The notes beneath the pieces were generated by a model, which worked only from the letters and a program-made list of their open reading frames with translations, ran no database searches and had not been told where the DNA came from. Shown piece by piece: positions 26,642-35,212 of a DNA stretch of 64,000 nt (positions are counted from its first letter, which is position 1; every line of letters begins with the position of its first letter). Position numbers and translations under genes: made by a program. Location of the stretch: positions 806,001 to 870,000 of the forward strand of contig NZ_WJYO01000001.1 of the NCBI RefSeq assembly GCF_010994095.1. Direction: 5' to 3'. The stretch is from Mumia xiangluensis (GTDB taxonomy: Bacteria; Actinomycetota; Actinomycetes; Propionibacteriales; Nocardioidaceae).

Positions 26642-26869
26642 GAGTCTCCTCGAGGTCATTCAGAGGAGGCGTCAGAAACGAAAGAGGCCGTTGAAGGCCG
26701 GACGGTCGACAAGAAGTCTTCCCTGATAGCCGGCAAGCTGCCCGCTGCGCTCAACCTAGCAGGCCCCCGCGGTCGACCTCGACGGCACGAACCGCTCACG
26801 CCGATAGGTTGTGAGCATGCTGATCGCCGAGGAGAGCGCAGCGGCGCGTTCGGCTGAGCGGGTACGACG

Positions 26870-27385
26870 GTGATCCTGCCGAAGGTGCGTGACCCGCGCT
26901 TCATCACGATCCGGCGCGGGGGCACCCTCACCGACGCCGATCACCATCTCCTCGCCCTGTGGGCGGCCGAGTGCGCCGAGCACGTGCTTGGGCTGTTCGA
27001 GGCTGTCCGCCCCGACGACCCGCGACCACGGCAGGCGGTCGAGGGCGCTCGTGCGTGGACGCGGGGTGAGCTGAAGATGATGGAGGCGCGCGCCGCAGGC
27101 GGTCACGCGATGGGCGCAGCGCGGGACCTGAGCGGTGCCGCGCGATTCGCCGCGTACGCCGCCGGGCAGGCCGGCGCGGTCGCGCACGTGGCCGCCCATC
27201 AGCTCGGTGCCGCCGCCTACGCGATCAAGGCCGTGCGGGCGGCTGCACCCGCGGGAGAGGCGGAGGCGGCCGGGCGGGCTGAGTGCCGGTGGCAGCGGGG
27301 TCGCCTGCCCGAGGAGATCCGCGAGCTCGTGCTCGACGACCAGCGGCTCCGCAACGAGATCTGCTGGTCGGTCTTCGAGGTCTGA
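26870..27385 (+). CDS. Imm-5-like putative immunity protein
   Basis: 171 residues, GTG at 26870 with a weak ribosome site. The opening LPKVRDPRFITIRRGGTLTDADHHLLALWAAECAEHVL and the alanine-rich helices (AARFAAYAAGQAGAVAHVAA) match the small actinobacterial proteins named putative immunity protein (Imm-5-like). No polymorphic toxin gene is recognisable next to it, so the immunity label rests only on family resemblance. Cytosolic, no membrane segment. Confidence 0.7.
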   Translation: MILPKVRDPRFITIRRGGTLTDADHHLLALWAAECAEHVLGLFEAVRPDDPRPRQAVEGARAWTRGELKMMEARAAGGHAMGAARDLSGAARFAAYAAGQAGAVAHVAAHQLGAAAYAIKAVRAAAPAGEAEAAGRAECRWQRGRLPEEIRELVLDDQRLRNEICWSVFEV

Positions 27386-27478
27386 CCACGCCGTCCTTGC
27401 CGGCGGCGCGCGCCCACGGGCGTACGTGTCGGTGGCTCGTGCCAGTCTGATCTGACCGCAAGCGCGTGGAGGTGTCCC

Positions 27479-27922
27479 ATGGCTGTGACCTACCAACTGA
27501 CGATCGACTGCACGTCGCCCGAGCTGCTCACGCAGTTCTGGGCCGAGGCGCTCCACTACAGCGTCGTGCCTCCACCGCCAGGCTTCGGCTCCTGGGACGA
27601 CTTCTACCGGTCCATCGGTGTTCCCGAGGATGAGCTCGGCGATGGCGCCGATCGCATCGAGGATCCGAACGGAGAGGGCCCGAGCATCTGGTTCCAGGTC
27701 GTTCCCGAGAAGAAGTCGATCAAGAACCGCATGCACATCGACGTCAACGCGAGCGGTGGCCGCGCCTTCGACCTCGCGATCCGGCGCGAGCGGGTCGAGG
27801 CCGAGGCGACGCGGCTCGTGGCTCTCGGCGCGACCCGGCTGCGGACCGCCTTCGAGGAAGGGCTCGATCACTACGCGGTGGCGATGACCGACCCCGAGGG
27901 CAACGAGTTCGACGTCTTCTGA
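27479..27922 (+). CDS. VOC (glyoxalase/bleomycin-resistance fold) family protein
   Basis: 147 residues; ATG at 27479 preceded by GGAGGTG. Two beta-alpha-beta-beta-beta halves are visible: YQLTIDCTSPELLTQFWAEAL...IWFQVVPE and NRMHIDVNA...YAVAMTDPEGNEFDVF. The DPEGNEFDV ending is diagnostic of VOC proteins. Substrate unknown. Monocistronic, 93 bases after the Imm-5-like gene. Confidence 0.88.
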   Translation: MAVTYQLTIDCTSPELLTQFWAEALHYSVVPPPPGFGSWDDFYRSIGVPEDELGDGADRIEDPNGEGPSIWFQVVPEKKSIKNRMHIDVNASGGRAFDLAIRRERVEAEATRLVALGATRLRTAFEEGLDHYAVAMTDPEGNEFDVF

Positions 27923-27952
27923 GCGGGTCGCTCCGCGCCAGCTCAGCGGTGG

Positions 27953-28750
27953 TCAAGACGCGGCAGCGCCGGACCCCGGCCCTGAGGCTGCCAGCTCCTC
28001 GGCGAAGAACCGCAAGGCCGTCTGTGTCTTGGTCTGCTGCTCGGCGAGCATGTTGATCCCCCGGCCGGACAGATAGGCGCGAGTCTCCGCCGCGACCTGG
28101 AAGGCTTCATCGATCGAGCACTTGGTCGAGAGCTCGAGGATCCGGGAGCCGTCCGGGTAGGTCCACAGCTCGGCAACGAGTCGGCGGCCGTAGTCAGCCG
28201 GTGCGAACTTCAGCTTGTGGACGGCGATCGGTCCCAGCACGGCAAGCTCGTCGAGCTTCACTCCCGCCGGGGCATGCGCGGCGTACAGTGCGCGCTGGTC
28301 CTTGGAGAACAGCTTCCGTACGGGGCTGCGGCCGGCCACCACATCCTTGATGATGCTGTCCCCGGCAGCCGCCTTCAGCGAACCGGAGCACACGAAACCG
28401 CCGGGCATCGCGTCGACCTCGACCGAGAACCCAGGGACGTTCCTCGTCGCGTCCGGGATCCTCTCCGGGTCGAGGGGGCGCAGCTTGATCACGCTGTCAC
28501 CCGACTTGCGCTGGATCCGGCGCGCGCGCACAACGACGCCGTGCTGATTGAGGGTGAGATCAGGGGTGTCGAAGAACACAACCTGGCGCATCTGGGCTTC
28601 GAGCGGGTCCATCTCGAGCGCGGCGATGGCCGACCGGCGGTCGACATCGGGCACGCTGACCTTCAGCTCGACGCTGTCCGCCCCTCTGACCAACCGCAGC
28701 GCTTGCGCGAGCTGCTCCGAAGACAGCCGAGAAGCCTCGTCCGAGGTCAT
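27953..28750 (-). CDS. CYTH-like triphosphate-tunnel domain protein
   Basis: 265 residues from the ATG at 28750, eight bases after GGAGGAG; an ATG two codons earlier is too close to that site. N-terminal VELKVSVPD resembles the ExExK strand of CYTH domains, followed by VVFFDTPDLTLNQHGVVVRARRI and SVIKLRPLDP, the expected tunnel strands. CYTH proteins act on triphosphate-bearing substrates; the incomplete ExExK makes catalytic activity uncertain. Stands alone between a VOC protein and the DUF1905 gene. Confidence 0.7.
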   Translation of the reverse strand: MTSDEASRLSSEQLAQALRLVRGADSVELKVSVPDVDRRSAIAALEMDPLEAQMRQVVFFDTPDLTLNQHGVVVRARRIQRKSGDSVIKLRPLDPERIPDATRNVPGFSVEVDAMPGGFVCSGSLKAAAGDSIIKDVVAGRSPVRKLFSKDQRALYAAHAPAGVKLDELAVLGPIAVHKLKFAPADYGRRLVAELWTYPDGSRILELSTKCSIDEAFQVAAETRAYLSGRGINMLAEQQTKTQTALRFFAEELAASGPGSGAAAS

Positions 28751-28862
28751 TGCCATGTCTCCTCCTGCGCTCAAGGGCGTCGACGACTGACGGCACCGTA
28801 CCCCGCGGACCCCTCACTCGTGTCGGGATCAGAAGGTCATCCGTGCCGCGCCCAGCGCGCGG

Positions 28863-29159
28863 CTACTCGCGCCCCACGCGTAGCTCTGCGGTCAGCACCT
28901 GGCCGAGCTCGATGCGCGCGGACCGGCGTACGACGTCCTTCAGCGGCAGGAGGTAGCGGCCGTCCTTGGGGAACAGTGCGGTCGTGAACTCGACGCCGTT
29001 GACGCGCACGACCACCGGCACCTGGCCCCAGTACTCGATGCCCTTCGCAGCGAACTTGATGTCGTCGCTCTCGTCCTCGGGGATGGCGAGGAAGTAGTAC
29101 GGCGCGGGACCCCGCCACTCGATGACGGGACCCTCGAACGCGAAGTCCATACCGTTCAT
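28863..29159 (-). CDS. DUF1905 family protein
   Basis: 98 residues, ATG at 29159 overlapping the upstream membrane-protein stop (ATGA). Beta-rich sequence with FEGPVIEWRGPAPYYFLAIPE and GWGQVPV-like YWGQVPVVVRVNGVEFTTALFPKDGRYLLPLK, the DUF1905 pattern. Function of the family unknown. Translationally coupled to the PH-like membrane protein upstream. Confidence 0.85.
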   Translation of the reverse strand: MNGMDFAFEGPVIEWRGPAPYYFLAIPEDESDDIKFAAKGIEYWGQVPVVVRVNGVEFTTALFPKDGRYLLPLKDVVRRSARIELGQVLTAELRVGRE

Positions 29160-29761
29160 CGAGCCACCTCAACGGACTCGACCGCGCCGAGGACGCGGTC
29201 CGTCGTACGCCCCCCGCCGCGGCGCCCGAGCCCCGGGCGGTCGCTGGGGTTGCGCCAGAAGTGGTGCACGACCGCGGTCACCGGGTAGGCCGCGGCGGCG
29301 TCGGCCATCATCAGGCTCCCCGCCGACCCGTCGACCACCATCCGGTCGCGCCCGTCGACCCGCTCCGCGCGGACATCGCGTACGTCGGACCAGGGCACGT
29401 TCTCGACGCCCTCGGCCGTCAGCACCGACAACGTGTCAGGCGTCAGTCGGACGAGCACGACCTTCGGCCGGCTCGAGAACAGCGACGCAACCACGCCTCC
29501 CACGAAGACGGCGGCCATCAGGATCCCGACGGAGAACGGCAGCCACGCGGGCACGGTGCCGCGGCGTGAGCGGACCGGAGCCGTCGGGCCCTCCGTGAAG
29601 AACGTCGGGGCCGCGTGGTTGAGCACGAGCACCGTCAGTGCGCCGAGGATCAGCGCCGGGACCGCGTAGCCCAGCATCGCGAGCACCCGCCGCGGGGCGC
29701 GTGCCTCCGCGAGCAGCACGCCGTACCGGGTGACCCACGTGGCCTGGCTGCGTCGCGACAC
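29156..29761 (-). CDS. Membrane protein with C-terminal PH-like region (paralogue of 30915-31571)
   Basis: 201 residues. Two transmembrane segments (VPALILGALTVLVLN and LPFSVGILMAAVFVGGVVASLF) followed by a cytoplasmic beta-rich domain (VVLVRLTPDTLSVLTAEGVE-NVPWSDVRDVRAERVDGRDR) and HHFWRNPSDRPGLG. The same layout and motif order recur in the gene at 30915-31571. Overlaps the DUF1905 gene downstream. Confidence 0.72.
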   Translation of the reverse strand: MSRRSQATWVTRYGVLLAEARAPRRVLAMLGYAVPALILGALTVLVLNHAAPTFFTEGPTAPVRSRRGTVPAWLPFSVGILMAAVFVGGVVASLFSSRPKVVLVRLTPDTLSVLTAEGVENVPWSDVRDVRAERVDGRDRMVVDGSAGSLMMADAAAAYPVTAVVHHFWRNPSDRPGLGRRGGGRTTDRVLGAVESVEVAR

Positions 29762-29782
29762 GCCGACCAGTATCGCCGACCG

Positions 29783-30130
29783 CTAGGCGCTCTCCGCGTG
29801 CTGCTTGCCCAGGGCGGCGGCGACCTGCTCGATGAGGTCGTACGGGATGGGGTCGCGGTAGGGGAAGCGCACGCTGTCCTTGCCTGAGCGGTACGGCGCG
29901 ACAGTGGTCTCGAGGCCCGGCTCGAGCACGGCGACGGGATAGATGCCGAGGTGCTTCTTCCAACCGGCGAGGTGCAGCGCGTACCGGCCGCCGATGATGA
30001 ACGCCGCCATCCCGTACCGGATCTTCTCCGGCGCCCCGGGGAGGCCGCGGCGGGTGGCGTCGGCTGCCCGCGCGACGGGCTCCCGTACGTCGTCGGGCAG
30101 GCTCGCGATGTAGTCGTCCACCTCGCTCAT
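29783..30130 (-). CDS. DUF1801 (YdhG-like) protein
   Basis: 115 residues from the ATG at 30130; a TTG four codons earlier is the alternative. Features of DUF1801: VDDYIASLPDDVREPVARAADATRRGLPGAPEKIRYGMAAF, then HLGIYP and SVRFPYRDPIPYDLIEQV. Small soluble protein; role in the family poorly defined. Two repeat units lie immediately upstream. Confidence 0.85.
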   Translation of the reverse strand: MSEVDDYIASLPDDVREPVARAADATRRGLPGAPEKIRYGMAAFIIGGRYALHLAGWKKHLGIYPVAVLEPGLETTVAPYRSGKDSVRFPYRDPIPYDLIEQVAAALGKQHAESA

Positions 30131-30148
30131 GGGGCCAGTCAAGCAGGG

Positions 30149-30238
30149 GGTCTCGATACGGGCTCGTTCCTCGCCCTACTCGACCAGCGGGACTTGGTCT
30201 CGATACGGGCTCGTTCCTCGCCCTACTCGACCAGCGGG
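30149..30238. repeat. Two tandem copies of the palindromic-family repeat
   Basis: GGTCTCGATACGGGCTCGTT followed by CCTCGCCCTACTCGACCAGCG starts at about 30149 and again at 30196 (period 47), identical in the core. Lies between divergent genes (DUF1801 and LysE family). Same unit as in the 34365-35079 array. Confidence 0.88.
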
Positions 30239-30310
30239 GGGCGGGGATCTTTGCGCGGCCTGGCCGGAATGCGGGTGCTGCGGCGAGCGGCCCTCTGAAA
30301 CCATGAACGC

Positions 30311-30949
30311 ATGATCGACACCGCCGCCGCCGTCGGGATCACCCTCGTCGCGCTCGGCATGGTGCTCACGCCGGGGCCGAACATGATCTACCTCGTCTCC
30401 CGCAGCATCAGCCAGGGCCCGGCCGCCGGGCTGGTGTCGCTGCTCGGCACGATGGTCGGCTTCGCGGTCTACATGGTGATGGCGAACGTCGGGCTCGCGG
30501 CGGTGTTCGTGGTCGTCCCGTGGCTCTACGTCGCGCTCAAAGTCGCGGGAGCGGCGTACCTCTTCTGGCTCGCCTGGAAGACCCTGCGCCCGGGCGGCCT
30601 GTCCGCGTTCGAGGCCCGCGACCTGCCGCGAGACTCCCACCGGCGCCTGTTCACGATGGGGCTGACGACGAACCTGCTCAACCCCAAGGCCGCGATCATG
30701 TACGTCTCGTTGATCCCGCAGTTCGTCGACCTCTCGCGCGGTGACGTGGTGATGCAGGGGTTCGCCCTCGGCAGCATCCAGATCACCGTCAGCGCGGTCG
30801 TCAACGCGACGCTGATCGTGGTCGCCGGCGCGATCGCCGCGTTCCTCACGCGACGCCCGGCGTGGATGGCCTGGCAGCGCCGGGTGAGCGGCAGCCTGCT
30901 CGGCCTCGTCGGCGTCAAGCTCGCGGTGGAGGCGCCGAAGCCGGCGTGA
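30311..30949 (+). CDS. LysE/RhtB-family amino-acid exporter
   Basis: 212 residues, ATG at 30311. About six transmembrane segments. Family signature GMVLTPGPNMIYLVSRSISQG in helix 1 and TNLLNPKAAIMYVSLIPQFVD in the middle. Exports amino acids or homoserine-lactone-like compounds; substrate not predictable. The last 35 bases overlap the convergent PH-like gene. Confidence 0.92.
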   Translation: MIDTAAAVGITLVALGMVLTPGPNMIYLVSRSISQGPAAGLVSLLGTMVGFAVYMVMANVGLAAVFVVVPWLYVALKVAGAAYLFWLAWKTLRPGGLSAFEARDLPRDSHRRLFTMGLTTNLLNPKAAIMYVSLIPQFVDLSRGDVVMQGFALGSIQITVSAVVNATLIVVAGAIAAFLTRRPAWMAWQRRVSGSLLGLVGVKLAVEAPKPA

Positions 30950-31571
30950 CGTCCTGCAGCGCGTCCACGATGCCGACGACCCGGTCCTCGCCGCGACGCC
31001 GGCCGATGGCCTCGCGGTCGGCGGGGTGCTGCAGGAAGTGCTCGACCACGGCCACCGCCGTACGGGCATCGACGAGGTCGACTGCCAGCAGCGTCGTCTC
31101 CGCGCCCTCGACCACCGCGCGTACGGCGACCCGCTTGCGCCCGTCAATCTCCTCGAGCGCCACGTCGACCACGTCCTCCCAACGCAGGGTGACCTCGGCC
31201 GCCGGGCGCGTCGCGCTCCGGCCCGACGGGAGCACCGAGAGTCCGTCCGCACGAAGCCGCAGGATCGCTCGTACGTCGCGCGGTCTACGGAGGGAGAGGA
31301 ACACGACACCGCCCATGAGGCTGAGGAAGGCGATCCCGCCCCCGAGGGTGATCCACGCCGACCGCGGCCCGTACCTGCCGCCGGTCTGCGCATCCGCGCC
31401 GTCCGTGATCAGGGCGATCGCGCCAGCCCCGGCGTACAGGAGGCCGAGCGTCCCGACCACGCCGACGATCGCCAGGACGTACCACAGCTGCCCGAGCGGG
31501 CGGGGGGTCACCGCCTCGACGAGGAGGGACCACTGGCGATACACCCAGCGCGTACGACGTTGCTTCGGCAC
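30915..31571 (-). CDS. Membrane protein with PH-like domain, paralogue of 29156-29761
   Basis: 218 residues from the GTG at 31571 (GAGG upstream). Two transmembrane segments (LGQLWYVLAIVGVVGTLGLLY and ITLGGGIAFLSLMGGVVFLSL), then AILRLRADGLSVLP...LRWEDVVDVALEEIDGRKRVAV and VEHFLQHPADREAIG, matching the earlier paralogue in order and spacing. Its 3' end overlaps lysE by 35 bases. Confidence 0.72.
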   Translation of the reverse strand: MPKQRRTRWVYRQWSLLVEAVTPRPLGQLWYVLAIVGVVGTLGLLYAGAGAIALITDGADAQTGGRYGPRSAWITLGGGIAFLSLMGGVVFLSLRRPRDVRAILRLRADGLSVLPSGRSATRPAAEVTLRWEDVVDVALEEIDGRKRVAVRAVVEGAETTLLAVDLVDARTAVAVVEHFLQHPADREAIGRRRGEDRVVGIVDALQDVTPASAPPPRA

Positions 31572-31673
31572 GTGCCTCAGTATCCGGCACACCGCATGCG
31601 CGATGCTTATCGCGTCGCGTCTGACACCGGTGACGCATAACGTAGGACAGAAGTGCGGATCAGGAGGCGTTGG

Positions 31674-32693
31674 GTGGACGACACGACTCGTGATCTGACG
31701 CGCTCCGACGCTCCGTTGACGTCGCGCCGGCGTCGTGCCACGGCGATGATCACCTTCGTCGGCGGCTTCGCGCTGTGGCTCACCTTCGTCGGGCTGCCGA
31801 CCGACGTCGTCCAGATCGTCGCGTGGCTGTGGGTGCTGACGATCGCCTGGAACATCGGCGAGGGCTGGCGCTCGCACCTGCAGTTCCTGCGTGACTGGTG
31901 GGGGCCGGTCGCGTTCCTCCTCGTCTACCTCTACAGCCGCGGCCTCGCCGACGAGCTGTTCGCGATGCCGGTGCACTTCTCGGAGCCCGTCCGGTTCGAC
32001 GAGTGGCTCGGTGGCGGCACGACTCCGACGCGTCATCTGCAGGAGTGGCTCTGCGACCAGCCCTGCTCGGCGGGCGGGTCAGCACCCCACTGGTACGACG
32101 CGTTGCTCACCACGGTCTACTTCACACACTTCATCGCCGGTCTCACGATCGCCGTCGTCCTGTGGATGGTGAGCCGGCGCGAGTGGGTCATGTGGATGCG
32201 CCGCTACCTCGCGATCAGCTTCGGTGCGCTCGTGATCTACATCCTCTACCCGATGGCGCCGCCGTGGATGGCGTCGCAGGAGGGCTACCTCAACGACGAG
32301 GTCGTACGCCTCACCGGCCGCGGCTGGTCCACGTTCGGGCTCGGCGGGTTCCACCTCGCGCTCGCCAACGTCGGCAACCCGGTCGCGGCGATGCCGTCGC
32401 TCCACGCCGGGCTCGCGGCGCTCATCGCGTTCTACGGAGTGCAGCGGCTGCGTTCGAGCTGGCGGTGGCTGCTGCTGCTCTATCCGCTGGTGATGTCGTT
32501 CGCGCTCGTCTACTACGCCGAGCACTACGTCATCGACATCATCGCCGGCTTCGCGCTCGCGGGAGCAGTGCTCCTCGGCTGCAACGCATGGGAGCGAAGG
32601 CGTGGCGAGGAGGCCCGCTCCGTGCGCCGCCGGCGGCACACGCACGCGCCACCGCAACCGCAGCCCCCGCAGCAGAGGTCGACCTCCGGCTAG
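31674..32693 (+). CDS. PAP2-family membrane phosphatase/phosphotransferase
   Basis: 339 residues from the GTG at 31674, six bases after AGGAGG; a GTG seven codons earlier lacks such a site. Six or so transmembrane segments. PAP2 catalytic motifs: AAMPSLHAGLAALIAF and YYAEHYVIDIIAGFALAG, with the two histidines in place. Of the inositol-phosphotransferase-like PAP2 group found in actinobacteria, possibly in phospholipid or lipoglycan metabolism. Ends in an arginine/histidine-rich tail; its TAG shares bases (CTAG) with the stop of the convergent DUF4446 gene. Confidence 0.88.
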   Translation: MDDTTRDLTRSDAPLTSRRRRATAMITFVGGFALWLTFVGLPTDVVQIVAWLWVLTIAWNIGEGWRSHLQFLRDWWGPVAFLLVYLYSRGLADELFAMPVHFSEPVRFDEWLGGGTTPTRHLQEWLCDQPCSAGGSAPHWYDALLTTVYFTHFIAGLTIAVVLWMVSRREWVMWMRRYLAISFGALVIYILYPMAPPWMASQEGYLNDEVVRLTGRGWSTFGLGGFHLALANVGNPVAAMPSLHAGLAALIAFYGVQRLRSSWRWLLLLYPLVMSFALVYYAEHYVIDIIAGFALAGAVLLGCNAWERRRGEEARSVRRRRHTHAPPQPQPPQQRSTSG

Positions 32694-33088
32694 CGTCGCC
32701 GCGCCTCCGCCAGCGCCCGCTCCTCCTCGGGCGTCAGCGTCTGCTCGCTCGTCCACGAGCTGACGCTCTTCGCGTACGTCCGGGTCTCGTTGCGCCCGTG
32801 GATGCTGGTCAGCACCACTCCGGATCCGCCGTCGTCGACCAGCGCGAGGCTCCACGACAACGCGCCGCCGGTGTCGCCGAACGCGTCGTACCGGACCACC
32901 GCGAGGTTCCGCAGCGCGTGCTCCTGAGCCTGCGCCAAGGCGGCGACCTCACGCCGCAGCGCAGCCGTGTCGCGGGGAAGCCGATCGACCGGCCGGCTGC
33001 GCGAGCGTACGCCCCGCGCCGCCGCGAGCGTCACACCCAGCGCGCCGAGGGCCACCACGAGGGCGACGACCGAGATCACGAGAGTCAC
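32690..33088 (-). CDS. DUF4446 family protein
   Basis: 132 residues, GTG at 33088. One N-terminal transmembrane helix (LVISVVALVVALGALGVTLAA), then the DUF4446 core: LAVVRYDAFGDTGGALSWSLALVDDGGSGVVLTSIHGRNETRTYAK. This pattern is common in actinobacteria and Firmicutes; function unknown. Divergent from arcA. Confidence 0.88.
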   Translation of the reverse strand: MTLVISVVALVVALGALGVTLAAARGVRSRSRPVDRLPRDTAALRREVAALAQAQEHALRNLAVVRYDAFGDTGGALSWSLALVDDGGSGVVLTSIHGRNETRTYAKSVSSWTSEQTLTPEEERALAEARRR

Positions 33089-33110
33089 CCGGTCAGCCTA
33101 GGGTGAAGAG

Positions 33111-34319
33111 ATGGACGAGAGCGTCAACCCGCCGGGCGTCGCGAGTGAGGTCGGCCGTCTCCGCACGGTCATGCTGCACCGCCCCGGCCCCGAGCTGAAG
33201 CGGCTCACCCCCCGCAACAACGACTCGCTGCTGTTCGACGGGTTGCCGTGGGTGGGTCGGGCGCAGGCCGAGCACGACGTGTTCGCCGACGCGCTGTCCG
33301 ACCACGGGGTCGAGGTGCTCTACCTGCGCGACCTCCTCGTCGAGACCCTCGCCAACCCCGCCGCGCACGCGACGGCGGTCGCCGACGTCACCTCCGACCT
33401 GCGACTGGGTGACACCGTCGCCGAGTACCTCATCGGCGCACTGACGACGTACGACCCCGAGCGCCTCGCCCACATCCTCACCGCCGGCCTGCGCAACGAC
33501 GAGCTCGACGGCGTACACAGCGTGGTGACCGCCCTCCTGCAACCCGACGACTTCCTCATCGACCCGTTGCCCAACCTCCTCTTCACGCGTGACTCGTCCG
33601 TGTGGCTCCGCAGCGCGGTGGCGCTGACGAGCTTCGCGATGGCGGCGCGTGACCGCGAGTCGCACCTGACGCAGATCGTGTACGAGCACCACCCGCGGTT
33701 CGCGCACGTCCCCCGCATCCACGGGCCGCACCTCGAGCACCTCGAAGGCGGCGACGTCCTCATGCTCGGCAGCGGGGTGATCGCGGTCGGCGTCGGAGAG
33801 CGTACGACGCCCGCTGGGTTCGAGCGCCTCGCTCGCCAGTGCTTCGACCACGGGCTCGCCACGACCGTCCTCGCCGTGCCCATCGCCCAGGACCGCGCCA
33901 CCATGCACCTCGACACCGTCGTCACGATGGTCGACGTGGACGCGGTCGTCATGTACCCCGCGGTCGCCGACACGCTCCGCGCTTACGCCGTCACTCCCGG
34001 CGGCGGGTCGACCCTGGACGTCGCCGAGCCGATGCCGTTCCTCGAAGCAGCCGCGAAGGCGCTCCAGATCGACCGGATGCGCGTCATCGACACCGGCCTC
34101 GACGCGGTGACCGCCGAGCGTGAGCAGTGGGACGACGGCAACAACACGCTCGCGATCGCGCCGCGGCTCGCCGTCGCGTACGAGCGCAACGTCGAGACCA
34201 ACGCACGGCTCGAGGCTGCGGGGGTCGAGGTCATCCGGATCCCGGGGTCCGAGCTCGGTACGGGCCGGGGCGGGCCGCGCTGCATGTCGTGCCCGATCGC
34301 GCGGGACCCGCTGGAGTAG
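33111..34319 (+). CDS. arcA: Arginine deiminase
   Basis: 402 residues, usual family length. Hydrolyses arginine to citrulline and ammonia. Motifs: [18 protein letters not shown] at the start, [14 protein letters not shown] (FTRD), [24 protein letters not shown], and the C-terminal [16 protein letters not shown] with the nucleophilic cysteine (CMSCP). No arcB, arcC or arcD is adjacent, so it is a solitary gene here. A large repeat array begins about 45 bases after its stop. Confidence 0.95.
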   Translation: MDESVNPPGVASEVGRLRTVMLHRPGPELKRLTPRNNDSLLFDGLPWVGRAQAEHDVFADALSDHGVEVLYLRDLLVETLANPAAHATAVADVTSDLRLGDTVAEYLIGALTTYDPERLAHILTAGLRNDELDGVHSVVTALLQPDDFLIDPLPNLLFTRDSSVWLRSAVALTSFAMAARDRESHLTQIVYEHHPRFAHVPRIHGPHLEHLEGGDVLMLGSGVIAVGVGERTTPAGFERLARQCFDHGLATTVLAVPIAQDRATMHLDTVVTMVDVDAVVMYPAVADTLRAYAVTPGGGSTLDVAEPMPFLEAAAKALQIDRMRVIDTGLDAVTAEREQWDDGNNTLAIAPRLAVAYERNVETNARLEAAGVEVIRIPGSELGTGRGGPRCMSCPIARDPLE

Positions 34320-34364
34320 TCGCCGGTCGAGGTCCGCGCCCGCCGGTCGATGTCCGCGCCCTCC

Positions 34365-35079
34365 CGCTGGTCGAGGCGCGAAGCGATCGAGACCTGGTCT
34401 CGATATGGGCTCGTTCCTCGCCCTACTCGACCGTCGGGGGAAGGGCCGGGGTCGGGGCGCTGGGCCTTCCCGCTGGTCGAGGCGCGAGGCGATCGAGATC
34501 TGGTCTCGATATGGGCTCGTTCCTCGCCCTACTCGACCGTCGGGGGAAGGGCCGGGGTCGGGGCGCTGGGCCTTCCCGCTGGTCGAGGCGCGAGGCGATC
34601 GAGACCTGGTCTCGATACGGGCTCGTTCCTCGCCCTACTCGACCGTCGGGTGGAAGAGCCGCGGTCGGGGCGCTGTGCCCCCCCCCGCTGGTCGAGGCGC
34701 GAGGCGATCGAGATCTGGTCTCGATACGGGCTCGTTCCTCGCCCTACTCGACCGTCGGGTGGAAGAGCCGCGGTCGGGGCGCTGTGCCCCCCCCCGCTGG
34801 TCGAGGCGCGAGGCGATCGAGATCTGGTCTCGATATGGGCTCGTTCCTCGCCCTACTCGACCATCGGGGGATGGACCGGTCTCGATATGGGCTCGTTCCT
34901 CGCCCTACTCGACCATCGGGGGATGGACCGGTCTCGATATGGGCTCGTTCCTCGCCCTACTCGACCGTCGGGGGAAGGGCCTGGTCTCGATACGGGCTCG
35001 TTCCTCGCCCTACTCGACCGTCGGGGGAAGGGCCTGGTCTCGATACGGGCTCGTTCCTCGCCCTACTCGACCGTCGGGT
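34365..35079. repeat. Nested tandem array of palindromic repeats (5 A units, 9 B units)
   Basis: Unit A is CGCTGGTCGAGGCGCGAGGC plus GATCGAGAYC (starts 34365, 34471, 34577, 34686, 34795). Unit B is GGTCTCGATAYGGGCTCGTT plus CCTCGCCCTACTCGACC (starts 34396, 34502, 34608, 34717, 34826, 34878, 34930, 34983, 35036). A is close to the inverted complement of B, so each A-B pair can fold into a hairpin. The first four A-B modules repeat at 106-109 bases, then B alone repeats at 52-53 bases. It fills most of the 893-base gap between arcA and the MFS gene; apparent reading frames across it are translated repeats. Confidence 0.92.
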
Positions 35080-35212
35080 GGAAGGGCCGCGGTCGAGGCC
35101 AATCAGCCTGAGCAGAAGCCGGGGTGCGGGAATGAACGCGCACCACCTACGGTTGGTTGCCATACGGAACTAGGTCGCAGTCGGTGGCCTCCACACGCCA
35201 AGGGGGCTCTCG

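Noticed and set aside
34365-35079. CRISPR array
   Set aside because: Units are palindromic, the spacers are themselves repeated or nearly identical, period changes from 107 to 53, and no cas gene is present.
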